A DNA stretch of 64,000 bases from contig NC_089323.1 of assembly GCF_036669915.1 (NCBI RefSeq), forward strand, positions 20,201,804 through 20,265,803, given 5' to 3'. The first letter of the stretch is position 1. The number at the start of each line of letters is the position of its first letter. A program made the translations under genes and the position numbers. This DNA comes from Pocillopora verrucosa. Taxonomy: Eukaryota > Cnidaria > Anthozoa > Scleractinia > Pocilloporidae. The notes beneath the pieces were generated by a model. The model was not told where the DNA came from and ran no database searches. It saw only the letters and a program-made list of their open reading frames with translations. Below are positions 12,140 through 23,730 of the stretch, one piece after another.

Positions 12140-13722
12140 GTTGTTTTTGACGATTGTCAGTCTGCTAATGGGGTGTGCTAAGTAGCTTGAATAAATAAAA
12201 CATGTTTAAAAAATCAGCGCTGCCAAAGACTCGGATGGAGATGAAAATAACTTAATTTATCCGTACTTGACCTTCCATGACTTTGTTTGAACTAGGTAGG
12301 GGGCAAAAATCGCAGCTCTCGGAAATTGCCTGAAATCAAGAGAAAATATATTTAAAGATGCAAAATCTATCTGAATTCAACCGTAAAAGATTAGGTGTGG
12401 CTATCAACTGTGCAAAATATAAGCTTAAAAATTATAATAAAAACGGGAACGTAGTATGCTCTGCTTCGTTTCAGGCGAAGGCCACTAAGGGAAAGTAAAA
12501 TAAGAAAAAGGCAGAGCCCAGATTTTCTCGTGGGGAAAGATAAATAAGAGTTTTTGCTAAAGTTTTAAACCTTGGTAACCCATAAAGTAAATTCAAATAT
12601 GAACGCCTTTTCGCTTCTGAGGAAACAATAATACTTCTTTGGTTGCCAAGGGAAATTTTCGTTTTAGAAAAAATTTTCCCGAAAGAGTAAATAACAAAAC
12701 TAATAACAATTCAAATAAAAGATTCATCACTAAAGTTCTCTGACGGACTAGTAATCAGGAAGTTAAAGCTAAAGCTGTTTAATTATCGGCTCTATTTCTT
12801 CAGTACTCTCAGACGCGGTCTTCAAAAAAAAAAAAAAAAGAAGACTTGACGCTTAAGAACTTTTTCGGCTTTTCCGATAGCACTTCCGGAGCGGTGCACA
12901 GTTTTTAGTTCGTCGTGGGGAGGGGAAGGAAGAGGGAGGATGTTCCATCGAGTGGCTGAGCCTATATAAAAATTAAGGGGAAAAGATAGCAGATTGACGA
13001 TGCAACGGCAAAATAATTTATAATAAGAGAAGCCGTTTTTAATTCTTTAGACTGTACTTAATTTTATTGGCTCTGTATTTTTGCTTTATGAAACAAGAGT
13101 AGCTACTTCTTTCGTGCAACCCACCTCAACACCTGAGCAATAAAAAAAGAGGCACAGGAGGTTCTGCTGAGTGTGTAACTGATGTTCTTACCATAAATTA
13201 ATCACAGCAAGATGGAATCTACGTGTTGAACAGAAACAGAGTTCTGTGATATTCTAAGGAGGGGATATTTACACAATGGGGAGGAACTTGAAGGCATAAT
13301 CAAGGGATTAATGGTGGTTGAAGTTCGATCCATGGGGAAAGTGATTGGGGTTTAACTTTCACACACTCAATAATTGCATTATTTCAAGTTATTTTTCATT
13401 TATTTCCTTCTTTAATCCAAGTTGGGAGAAACTGTTCTTTGAAACTTACCATGTACATAGTCAAGTTATGCAGTTAGTTTTACAATATGGTGGCATCTAA
13501 CCTCGTAGAGTTTGTGGTCAAAAATATACAATTGCATTTTGAGTTATTTTATCTGGATTGACATGAAATGTGTTAATAAAGTCTTTTGATACCATTCTGT
13601 GCACACTATTGTTAATTTGCATATCAGATCACATGACACTTCAGTGAATAGTCATGTTTAAAGATTGCCTTTCCACTGTGTTGCTTAATCTACCTTTTTT
13701 TTTGTTTGTTTTTGTATGAATA
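12140..13722. other. Spacer between dehydrogenase copies 2 and 3
   Basis: About 1.6 kb, AT-rich, with an A-run near 12823-12839. No exon, tRNA or named element was recognised. It should hold the promoter of copy 2 and the 3' untranslated region of copy 3. Confidence 0.5.
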
Positions 13723-16031
13723 CTACTTGTCATCACAAAACTGTTTGGCAACCAGGTTCACAGATTTAAACCCTGTAGCATCAGCAAATCTGGCAGTAAT
13801 TTCTTCACTAAACATTCCTTCATTAGGTAGATAGCGAAACTGGCCCTTGTCACTTAGAATTATATCTTGAACAACCTCTGCTATTGCCTGTGAAGTTAAA
13901 AACTTTCCTTCCAAAGCTGGACCCATTCTCTCCATCATTCTGACCCACAAGTCCTGTGTCTTTTGGTCAGCAGTTTTCAAGTCAATACCCTTGGTATTTT
14001 CAACATTGTTGTCTCCAATTGAAGTGCTTACAGGGCCAGGCTCAAGCAAAGTGCATCTATTTCAGAGGGAAAAAGAAAGACAATAAATTCTCCCCTCTAG
14101 CTGCAACACATTTCCTTTAAAATTAGCCATGAGAATTGGGTCTTATATCAAGATGATAACTTCTACCTGATAAGTTTGAATATTCTCATTACTTGTTTCC
14201 TTAATAATGTACACAATGGTAAGGAGATGTTACTTGCTAATCACTTCTGGGAATCAAAGGGTTAATTAAAGAGTACTGAGCAAATTTTAAAAAAATTGCA
14301 GCAGGCACATTCTGGCTAGTAAAGCATGTAAAATGGAGTTCTTTCAACATTTCTAAGAAACTTTTCACCTTCACCCATAGAAGTGACACAAAAAAATTTC
14401 TCCTTACAGTAAGGTAGGCTAAGCAGTGATGAGAGTAAATAAAAATATTATTTAAGGAATATTGGTTTAAAATACTAAATGATATTGGCCAACATTTAAA
14501 AGAGCCTTGGATTAAAATCAATTTCAACTCAGTCAGAGCCAATGACAAGACCTTAACCTTCTCCACCGTAAAATTAGTATGCATATTCTCCATGCTGTTC
14601 TCCATATATTCACTAAGGTGCTGACAAGGAGAATTTGTCTAATAATCAACAGATTCCTTAGGCAGCGATCATTTCAATAACATTGTAGACTTAATGTTTG
14701 ATTCAGAGGTGATATTGTAAGGAGAAATTAGATGCCAGTCACCCTTATTGGTCAGTGGGTTTAAAGAGGCCTTTGGAAGTACTAAAGTGGTTAATAATAC
14801 ACATGAAAAAATCATACGCATCTGATAGGCTGTAAATAAGTGTATTTTTTATGTAAGACTGTTTTAAAGTTGTAAAACAAACGCAAATTACAAATAGCGC
14901 ACACTATCAAAATTTGCCAGTCTTGACGTTCTGTGATATTTTTTTCATGCAAATTGTTAAATAAGAACATGATTTCTCATGCAGTTTGGTTTAAATAGGC
15001 ACTTGTAAGTTTTTCAAAGACTACAAATTTCACTCGCCCTACAGACTTGTGAAATTTTGTCGTCTTTGCAGAATTTACTTGCACTTATTAACACCAAATT
15101 GCTCTTAAAATCTTTGCCAACAGGGCCCTTGATGCAAAAAAGGAGACAAAAATTAAAAGAAATAATCAAAAGATTCATAACTGATTACCTTATGTTAAAG
15201 TGCTTAAGTGTTGGAACCAGAGATTCTGTCAGCCCTTCAACAGCAAACTTCGACGCACAGTATACCTCAAAGAATGGGGTACCAATAACTCCAAAAACAC
15301 TGCTGTTGTTGATTATGTGTCCACTTTCTCTTGCTTTCATGCTTGGGAGAACTGCATTTATCAACCGCAGGGTCCCAAAAAAGTTGATATCAAATGTTTC
15401 TTTAGCCAATTCCATGGGGACACAGTCAAGGATTGTTAGAAGTGACACCCCAGCATTGTTAACTGCAAATATTGCAAAATAACACAGGCACAAATCAAGA
15501 AAGAAACTTGGAAATGAAGAGAATCTTTCCATAGCACAAACTTTTGAAGGAAGCATTCTTCACCGGAGCTACTCAAAGGAGTGCATTTTACTTCTGATTG
15601 GCTGAAAACGAGTTCATTTTTCATAACATAAGATACATGAAAAAATTACTCAGTTCTGATTGGTTATGATAGATGCAGTTTTCAGGTAATTAAATGCAGA
15701 AGAGGGTTAATTCAGTGCAAAGAAGTAACAAACCAGACTGAACTATTCTTTGAACTGTTTAGCCAGACTTTGAACTTTATTGCGCCTTAAAGATGTGAAA
15801 ATATCATTGTATATTATTGTTTTGATCGTACGCGGTTGTTTTAACCGAACGCACAATGTCACTTGCATGGTTTGAATAAATTTTTTTTGCACTTGATGCA
15901 CGCGCTTTGCTTCAGCATAATTATGATAAGCTATCTCGTATTTTTCATGTATAATATTAGTATAGTTAATCACATGATTTCGAATGTAAATGTTTCAATG
16001 TAAATTTTTGCAAAGACAACAAATTGCACAC

Positions 16032-16070
<39 letters not shown>

Positions 16071-16805
16071 ATTTACTCCTGCTTATTTATTCCAAATTGG
16101 ACTCGAAATGAAGTGATTAACTATGCTAACACGAATGCAAATGTGAAATAGCACAGGCCCGCTGCCAAAATTTGGTCTTTCGTGACTTTTTAGGATTATT
16201 TTTTCATGTAAATTATTAATAAGTAATGGTGTCAATAGGCACTTTTACATCATGCAATTTTGTTGCCTTTGAAAAATTTACCCTTGCTTATTGACGCTTA
16301 ACTCGAAATAATCTTGTTACCTACACCAATGTTTTCACTGAGATAAACGAAGTAAAGAAAAGAGCTCACCCGTGATGGAGTATTAAGCTGATAAGCAAAT
16401 AATTCTTACTTCTCGGGTGAGCGGGGTTCCACCGTAGTTGCGTAACACTGCGATTCACGCAGTATACGCTTAAAATTACTACTTAACTCCAACAAAACAA
16501 TACAGAATGTTAAAAAAATTAACAAAAGGTAACTTACAAAGAACATCAATTCGCCCCTCTGTGTCCAACACCTCCTTCACAGCTTTCTGCACTGACTCAT
16601 CACTACACACGTCCATCTGTTTAACAACCAATGTGTCTCCAAGATATTCCTTTCCTTCTTCCTCCAGTTGTCCTTTCTTCGCCAGATTTCTCATGGTGGC
16701 GTAGACCTTAAAGCGTTTTTCGGCATCTTTGGCGAGAAACACAGCTGTTGCGAGTCCAATGCCACTGGAACAGCCTGAAATCAACACGATTTGGCGAGAA
16801 GACAT
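13723..16805 (-). CDS. Short-chain dehydrogenase/reductase, HSD17B1/RDH8-like, array copy 3
   Basis: Three exons, 16538-16805, 15189-15462 and 13723-14056, give 291 residues. The cofactor site SGCSSGIG, NNAG, NNSS and YCASK (Y157, K161) are intact. Exon 1 differs from copy 1 at only about 3 of 89 residues, while exon 3 (from RCTLLEPGPVSTS) is the most diverged of the first three copies. Intron 2 has taken in two MITE copies and part of another repeat family. Intact frame and catalytic residues argue for a working enzyme; the substrate is unknown. Confidence 0.92.
14085..14265. repeat. MITE copy, in intron 2 of dehydrogenase copy 3
   Basis: Ends AATCAAAGGGTTAA with TTAA at the border, and its left half matches the CTCCCCTCTAGCTGC interior of the copy at 41750-42002 in inverted orientation. 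Confidence 0.55.
14578..14764. repeat. MITE copy, inverted, in intron 2 of dehydrogenase copy 3
   Basis: The strings ATATTCTCCATGCTGTTCTC and GGAGAAATTAGATGCCAGTC are the reverse complement of the subfamily seen at 46889-47090 and 61917-62125. Right end GGGTTTAA. Confidence 0.55.
14870..15110. repeat. Dispersed repeat with small hairpin, copy 1
   Basis: Contains CAAAGACTACAAATTTCAC, a short palindrome around CGCCCTACAGACTTGTG, then TTTACTTGCACTTATTAAC. The same blocks recur in order at 15990-16310. Edges are approximate. Confidence 0.5.
15990..16310. repeat. Dispersed repeat with small hairpin, copy 2
   Basis: Contains CAAAGACAACAAATTGCAC, the palindrome TTGCACACGCCCTACGGGCT and TTTACTCCTGCTTATTTATT, matching 14870-15110; a partial third block near 16250-16300 repeats the TTTGAAAAATTTACCCTTGC part. 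It lies in intron 1 of dehydrogenase copy 3. Confidence 0.5.
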
Positions 16806-17514
16806 GATTTCTTTCCCTCAACGTCGCTTCTTTCGGCCGTAACTAATGCGTGACTAAGCAGCGTGAGTAGTCATGCGTGACTCATCCCCAAACTCCCCGA
16901 TAGAGTTCATTCGGGATGGGAGAGGTACAAGTCTATGTAGAATAGGCCAAAAAAAGGGGAAAATGAAATGCCCTGTGAAATGTCGACCTGGGTCACTATA
17001 CTTATACAGGACAGGAAAGGTTTTCTGTTACAGTTAATGCTTTCTATTTATACAAGTTGCTTTCACTTGAATTGACGAGTGTAGCTAAACTAGAAAAGAA
17101 AAGCCTCAGATGTAGCAGCCTGAAGAACAGACGCCTTCTACGAGCAAATTTTGGTTCCTTCACGAAGGAGACGTCAAAAATTATTTTGTAAGTTGTAAAC
17201 CATGGGCTACCTTCAAAAGACAGCTCACCAGCCGTTTAGGAAGTAGCTCCCAGATCATTCTCCATAACGAGAGAAGGACTACACCGTAAGCGTACAAAAA
17301 AATTATATAATTGTTCTTTCCGAGTACAAGTTGCAAGGGATACACGGGTAATAAAATGACCTTGAGTTACTTTCATAACTGTGCTTCTACTACGTTGCAC
17401 TGGCTTGTACTCGACAAACCGAGCGGTACCGGGAGAAATAGTAATGATGACTGAGACAGAATGAGGATAAGACATTTGATTCAGTCAGTATGATACACAT
17501 CGGTTCATATGTGT

Positions 17515-17546
<32 letters not shown>

Positions 17547-17935
17547 GTGTATATTTAACATCTTTTTGTTGTTTTCCCAAGTAGGTCCCAGAACTGCAAT
17601 GAAACGGTCTAAAAAACCCAGCAACATTTCTATTTACTAATCGACGAAAAAAACCTCTTTCGCGCGACGAAATAGATCCTTTGCCAGAAAACATTCAGAG
17701 CTTCACATAAAGGATGTAAAGATCGTTGCAGTGTTTGGCTTACTATATTAGTTGCGCAAGGAATGCTAAGTGAGATTGGGAAAAAAACCATTAGACTGGT
17801 GAACAGATCTCCCTATTAGTCACAAACATGCTGCAACGAAAACTCGAGTAGTAAGCCGATAAAAAGCTACTGATTAAATTCACAGTGTATTTGTACGCTA
17901 AATTTTATATATTGTTCAAATTTTACAAACATGAG
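16806..17935. other. Spacer between dehydrogenase copies 3 and 4
   Basis: About 1.1 kb with a dinucleotide microsatellite (17513-17546). No coding exon recognised. Confidence 0.5.
17513..17546. repeat. Microsatellite (AC)n followed by (AT)n
   Basis: A run of AC units passes directly into a run of AT units, flanked by TGTG on both sides. Simple sequence, length-variable in populations. Confidence 0.9.
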
Positions 17936-20900
17936 TTATTCAGTGTCGAGAAAGTCTCTCTTCACCATTTCAACTAAAGTATTTCCTGTAGGATCGGCAA
18001 GCTTCACTTTGATTTCCTCGGGTCTGTATTTTGCATTTGTTTGGTATCGAAACTGTGGTTTCTCACAGAGGATAATATTCTTCACGTATTCTGCCACCTG
18101 GTGAGAAGTTTGCATCGTGCTTCCGAACATAGAGAACATTCTCCCCGCAAAGGTTCCCAGAAGTTCTTGACTCTTTTGGTCGGCGTCCGATAAACTGAAT
18201 TTGTTAACGAAGGCGGTGCCATTTTCAGGACCGAGGGTCTGCGTAGGGCCTGGTTCGAGTATGGTACACCTGCAAGGAGAGGTTACCAATATAAACATGG
18301 CTTTTTTTTTGGTATGAATTAGAAGCTCTAGAAATAAGGCCAAAATTGAAAAAAGGCAAAAAGGATTAAAAAGTGATTTTAAAAAATCCTGAAATGGCTT
18401 AAGAACATAAAAATATCTCAGAAATTACCACCTGAGACCTTATACCTTAAAGAGTGAAATACATCAGCATCACACCCACATTGCAATTCTGCTATTGTAT
18501 GGAAATTTTTCCCGACGGAATTTAAACGACCACCATCCTCAGTTACCTCTTTTGGAGAGTAACTCACTAAGTTTGCAGTTATCTTTTAACATAAATATAC
18601 CTTCGCGGCTACTGAACTTTTGCTCTATACTCTATTTAAGATACATCCTCACTTGACTCCAAGCGGAAATTAGATTTTCATTTGTCATACATAATCTAGT
18701 TAACGATGATAAAGTGGGCTGATTATGCAATAATGAACTGAGTAGCTCTTATGATCTATGATCTATCAGAGGACAGACATATAGACGTCATCACCACCAT
18801 TATTTCCTTCTTTGTTATATAAAACCAAGAGATTCTCTTGATAAAAGCAATATTCCATATTGCTGTGGGTCTGCACAGTGATAGATCACAGAACACGTCA
18901 AAATATGGTCAGAACATCAGTGACACAGTCAGCTGCAACATGTGTGCCACTTTTTTGTTCTTGTTTGTGATCTATTACTGTACAGAACCAAGGCAACATG
19001 GAATCCATTTATCAAAAGTTTGCATTGTCTTTAAGCGTGAATTTACCTTTGCGGTTACAGAGCTTGTGCTCTACACTCTGTAAGAGATATTCTCCCTTGA
19101 TTCGCGAAAATTCGATTTCCGTTTCTTGTACATAATCTAATTAAGCATTATACGATAAGCTGCACTATATGAGAATTTTAATTAGTTCCATCCGTTGATT
19201 TATCAGAGGACAGACGTATAGATGACGTCACTATGAATGACTTTAGATAGATTCCATGTGACCATGCGTCTGTTTATCAATGGATCATCGATAAGGTCAG
19301 CGGATCAGTATCACACTTGGCTGCGCCTTGTGAGCCACTTGTAATTCTTACCAAATTTTTACGTCATCTGTGATCTATCATTGAACGAATGCACGGCAAA
19401 GAAGAGTCTATTTATTGAATAGATTCCAAAAATAAGAATCATCAAAACATGTGTATCATTCGGCTTATTATAGAAGAGCTATCGGAGATTTGACTGAAGA
19501 CTATCACACTACCTGACGTTGAAATGAAGTAAGACTGGAGCTAAAGCTTCCGTGAGTCCCTCCATAGCGAACTTTGTTGCACAGTAACTCTCGTTAAAAG
19601 GCACCCCGACGATACCAAGATGGCTACTGTTGTTGATGATATGTCCGCTTCGTCTTGCTTTCATTCCTGGTAGCACGGCTTGGATCAAACGCACAGAGCC
19701 GAAGAAATTCACTTCAAACAGCTCCTTGACCAGGGCGAGTGGTGTGCATTCCAGTGCAGTAAACAGACCTCCAATACCAGCGTTGTTAACTTATGAATAG
19801 ATAATACCAGTTAGTTCTTAGCTAAATAAAATATTTCACTTATTTTGGGGTCAAAAATCTTTACAGCGAGCAGTGTCTAAATAGCTTTGATTCCCTTTTT
19901 ACCGTCATTTTAAACCACTTTTACCAGCGCTCATAGCATCCTTGGGTCGATTTCAACGCAAGCAGACTTCTCAGTTTAAAAGCGGACCAGAGAGGGGAAG
20001 ACGCGCAAGAAATGGGAGACTTGTACTGCCTTGTGTCTCAGGGAACCCTCTTGCAATGGGACGTTTTGCCCATTTTTTAAAAGGATTAAAAATATTGCAT
20101 TCTGGCAATTATTTCCTACACACTGAAATACTACGTTGGCTTTAAGTAAGGGTTAAGTGCACAATAGCCTCGTTTATGATCCTCGTTTGTTTTACTGAAA
20201 TAACTACGCACTTAAATTGTCTAAATTCTCACAAAGAAGTATTCATGGTGAAGCTATAAAACCGAGCAAACGCCTCGAGCAATAGATCAAACTTGGTCTT
20301 AAAGACAAGGCATTCATCGTTTTCTTTTATACGATCAGCTCAGGTTTGATTAGGAAGTTTTAAAACCCCGCGTGAATCATCCATCATTTTGATACGTCTA
20401 AAAAAAATGACCAAACACTTGTTCTCGACCTTGAGTCTTATATGTATTTGCTGATGAAGTACTCAAGAGAGACCCTTCGACCCCGCTTCATATAACTCAC
20501 TTTGTGGTGGATGATTTTCGTATTTAAAATTCCTTCTGCCTTTTTGCTTTGATTGCACAAACAGCAGGCGTTAATGCTTGTCTCCGGCCCTGCTAATGTT
20601 ATCGTTTAACACACAATAAAGTATCGAAAAATAGAGAGCCTTGAAATCGATCTCTGTCGTAACCTTTCAATTGGCATTTTATGATTCATGAACAAAACCG
20701 CATTGCCTGAAGCGCTAGCTATTAAGATTTCCGAACAACTTTTGGTTTAACCACGAAATTTGTAAGCAGGTTTTTCATGGATAATTATTCATTAAGAGAT
20801 CCTTTCTTCGCGATGTCTTCTATAAATAAACGATTAGCCACAAGCTGATACTGGCATTGTCACCTCAGCAAACAAAAGATTTGCAAAAGCGTACGTCTCG

Positions 20901-21331
20901 TGTACAATTTAAAGGTATTGCTTTTATCCATTAAGTGTACTGTTTAAGGAAAACGCAACTTGAACTTTATATCCAGCTTTCTCGAGAAGGTGGTATTGTA
21001 AAAAAAATGATTAATGATTATGAGGAAAAAAACATAAAATCTTATTACAGGACCACCGGTACTTACATAGTACATCAATTCTCCCTTCTGTGTCTAACAC
21101 TTCATCCACAGCTTTCTGCACCGATTCGTCACTGCTCACGTCCATCTCTTTGATAACCAGTGTGTCTCCAAGAGATTCCTTTCCTTCTTCCACCAATTGT
21201 CCTTTCTTCGACAGATTCCTCATGGTGGCGTAGACCTTAAAGCGTTTCTCAGAATCTTTGGCGAGAAATACAGCTGTAGCGAGTCCAATGCCGCTGGAAC
21301 AGCCAGAAATCAAAACGATTTGGCGAACCAT
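17936..21331 (-). CDS. Short-chain dehydrogenase/reductase, HSD17B1/RDH8-like, array copy 4
   Basis: Three exons, 21067-21331, 19513-19789 and 17936-18269, give 291 residues. One residue is missing at the N-terminus and one is gained after NNAGIG compared with copies 1 and 3, so the catalytic Y157 and K161 (YCATK) keep their numbers. Exon 3 starts RCTILEPGPTQTLG. This is the most diverged copy in exon 1 as well (VSSDESVQKAVDEV instead of VCSDESVQKAVKEV). Intron 2 (18270-19512) holds an old imperfect tandem duplication. It is the last member before the strand change to RANBP3. Confidence 0.92.
18565..19390. repeat. Diverged tandem duplication, unit about 0.44 kb
   Basis: Strings near 18572 (CTCTATACTCTATTTAAGAT), 18765 (ATCAGAGGACAGACATATAG) and 18969 recur in the same order near 19018, 19203 and 19371 with many changes. 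The offset falls from about 446 to about 400 because of deletions. Located in intron 2 of dehydrogenase copy 4. Confidence 0.65.
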
Positions 21332-22447
21332 ATTGCTTCAAATTTGTCCAGCTTCCTGACCTGCGGCACAGCAGCGTTGTTTTGAAAGCTTTGAAAGGTA
21401 ATAAGGAGTGTTGTCTTCTCCACCTGTCACATCTGATTAAATCGGAGTCCGCAGATGAACTGTTGATGGATTGCCTTCTCGATAGATATTGTTATATTTT
21501 TTAGTTATGCTAATTTGTGGAAGAATAAACAATGGAAACCATCCAGCCAATCTTTATGTGATTACAGCGCGGTTACCAATAAATAACGTGGAATCGTGAT
21601 CAACTCGACTCGATTTAACTCCTTTATCTTCTCTACCTTAAAGAAATTGAAAAATAAAATCAGATTAGCTCACTTGCCCAGATATTAAAATATCATGGTA
21701 TCATTAGATTAAGCAGCAATTAGTAGAAGAGAAACTTGGAAGTGATAAATCCTTTGGGATTCAATAGCGTGCAAGAGGTCGAAGATGTGTATATAATTGC
21801 AGTCGTTGACCTCGGGACTCGTCAAAGTTGCCATTAACTGAGTTCACTCCCTGAAATCCGATTGATATGCAAATTTGATAATCTACATTTCACTCATCGA
21901 AGGAATCAATGTTTATCGTGATTTAAATGGCATTAATCAAACATTTCGCTATGACTTACAATACTCATGGGTTAGTCCACGTTTGAGAGTAATATTGCTG
22001 CAGTGTTGTGCCGCTGAAGTCGGGAAATGAGATTCCTAGAGTTTTTGTGTAACAGCAAATACATTTCATCAGCTTTGAAATTAACTTTGTGAGCATAAAA
22101 AAAAGAAAAGAAAAAAATACGCACGCACAAACAAACGCGCATCACTTTAGATCGCACATGAACATCTTTCTTGAATTTTTTTTTTTCCATTCTCAGAGTT
22201 TAAGGAAGTTAAGGTTTCAAATGAAACCTGGTGAAGCACCTTTCGGAGGTTCTTAAAAAAATTGGCATGGGGCAGAGTTGAAAAAGCCCAAGGCAATTAT
22301 GTCGGTGACAAATCTAATCATAAAAAATAACAGCTAATGATCTTAACGACAAAGATATATTTTAAACTATGTTGCGGTTTTCTACGACATTCTTATTTCC
22401 ACGGTGGAGAGGAACACATACTGAGCGAGCTCAACCCGTGATTCTTC

Positions 22448-22644
22448 AGGTAATTTAGTGTTAACAATTGGGTTGAAAACGTAAATTAGCCACCGTAAAG
22501 GGTAAAAAAGCTGACGTTTCGAGCGTTAGCCCTTCGTCAATCGCTCTGACGAAGGGTTAACGCTCGAAACGTCAGCTTTTTTACCCTTTACGGTGGCTAA
22601 TTTACGTTTTCAACCCAGTTGTTAACACTAAATTACCTGCTATA

Positions 22645-22689
<45 letters not shown>

Positions 22690-22700
22690 TTTATTCATCC
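22448..22700. repeat. Long hairpin (foldback) element
   Basis: Two arms of about 90 bases, 22448-22538 and about 22549-22638, are near-perfect reverse complements: AGGTAATTTAGTGTTAACAA at the left edge and its complement at the right, with a loop of roughly 10 bases. Each arm carries GACGTTTCGAGCGTTAGCCC or its complement. A tail ending CCCCTTTATTCAT is shared with the fragment at 49535-49680, so it is a mobile family rather than a one-off. Confidence 0.9.
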
Positions 22701-22982
22701 GTGATTCTTCAGACTGATCAGAATTTGTCACATCTGCTCGAAATTTCATCATATCTTGCTAACAAAAAATAATCTGGTTGTCACAGAAATCCCCTGTTTC
22801 GTGCATGACTTTAATATGCTTGTATCATTACCGTGGGAAAATCAAAATTTAATTGTCACATTTTATAAAATCCGATTTATGGACCTCGGACTTTTCAAGT
22901 CATAAAAAGAAAATCATGCCAAAGGACGGGATTGAAAATTAGCGATCTTTACTTGTCACAAGAGTTTCAATAACTTTTTTCC

Positions 22983-23195
22983 TTAACCCTTTAACTCCTA
23001 TGAGTGACCAAGACATAATTTCTCCTAATAATATTAATACAATATCAAGCAGACAAGTAATGAGAATAAAGAAAAATATCAATTAGGGGATTATTAATTG
23101 ATCCAAAACCAAGTTCTCCGAACTAACATTAGAAAAAACTGTATGGCAGGCAGGAAGGAGAATTGCTGATGAGATCTTGGGAGTTAAAGGGTTAA
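22983..23195. mobile_element. piggyBac-like MITE, best-preserved copy
   Basis: A 213 bp non-coding element with exact 16 bp inverted ends, TTAACCCTTTAACTCC at the left and GGAGTTAAAGGGTTAA at the right. TTAA followed by CCC is the pattern of piggyBac-type target site plus terminal repeat. It has no coding capacity, so it would need an enzyme supplied from elsewhere. This copy is the reference for the family in this window. Confidence 0.8.
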
Positions 23196-23519
23196 TGACA
23201 TAAGCAGCCGGCGGTGTAACAGGCGGCTGTGCCCGGAAAAGGGCGTAGGCGAAACCTTAACACAAGAGCCTAACTTTCTCGCCGGCCAAACATTAAACAG
23301 ACGGCGGTAAAAGGTTTTACAGGTGCCGCGGCGGTATTTCATTGCCCGGCGGCTTTTTTTGAAATCTCCGTCATCTGATACAGCTTTAATAAAGAGGGAA
23401 AATGAAGTATCTAAGGGACCGCTCATTTTCATCGCCGGAGCGGGGGGAAGGATGGGTCGGGGGATCACGATGAAATTTAACTTATCCCCCTATCAGGCTC
23501 TGTAATAAGTGACATTCTT

Positions 23520-23730
23520 ACGAACCCCCCCCCCTCCCCCACTTCCCCCTACACTGGAAGCTAATTGGCAGTTAATTTTCTATAGTCCCCCACAGTTTAT
23601 ACCCTGGTTGCGGCGACTGATCCCCTCTTCTTTCCCCCTGAAAACCATGTGATCCTCTCCAAAATCCTCCACCTCCTCACCACCCCTTAGGTGGTACGCG
23701 GTAAATAATGACTGGTCCCTGGGTTTCCGC
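23520..23730. repeat. Dispersed repeat, copy B (inverted relative to 11125-11290)
   Basis: A C-run, then CTTTCCCCCTGAAAACCATG and TAAATAATGACTGGTCCC. These are the reverse complement, in reversed order, of the strings in copy A. Confidence 0.55.
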
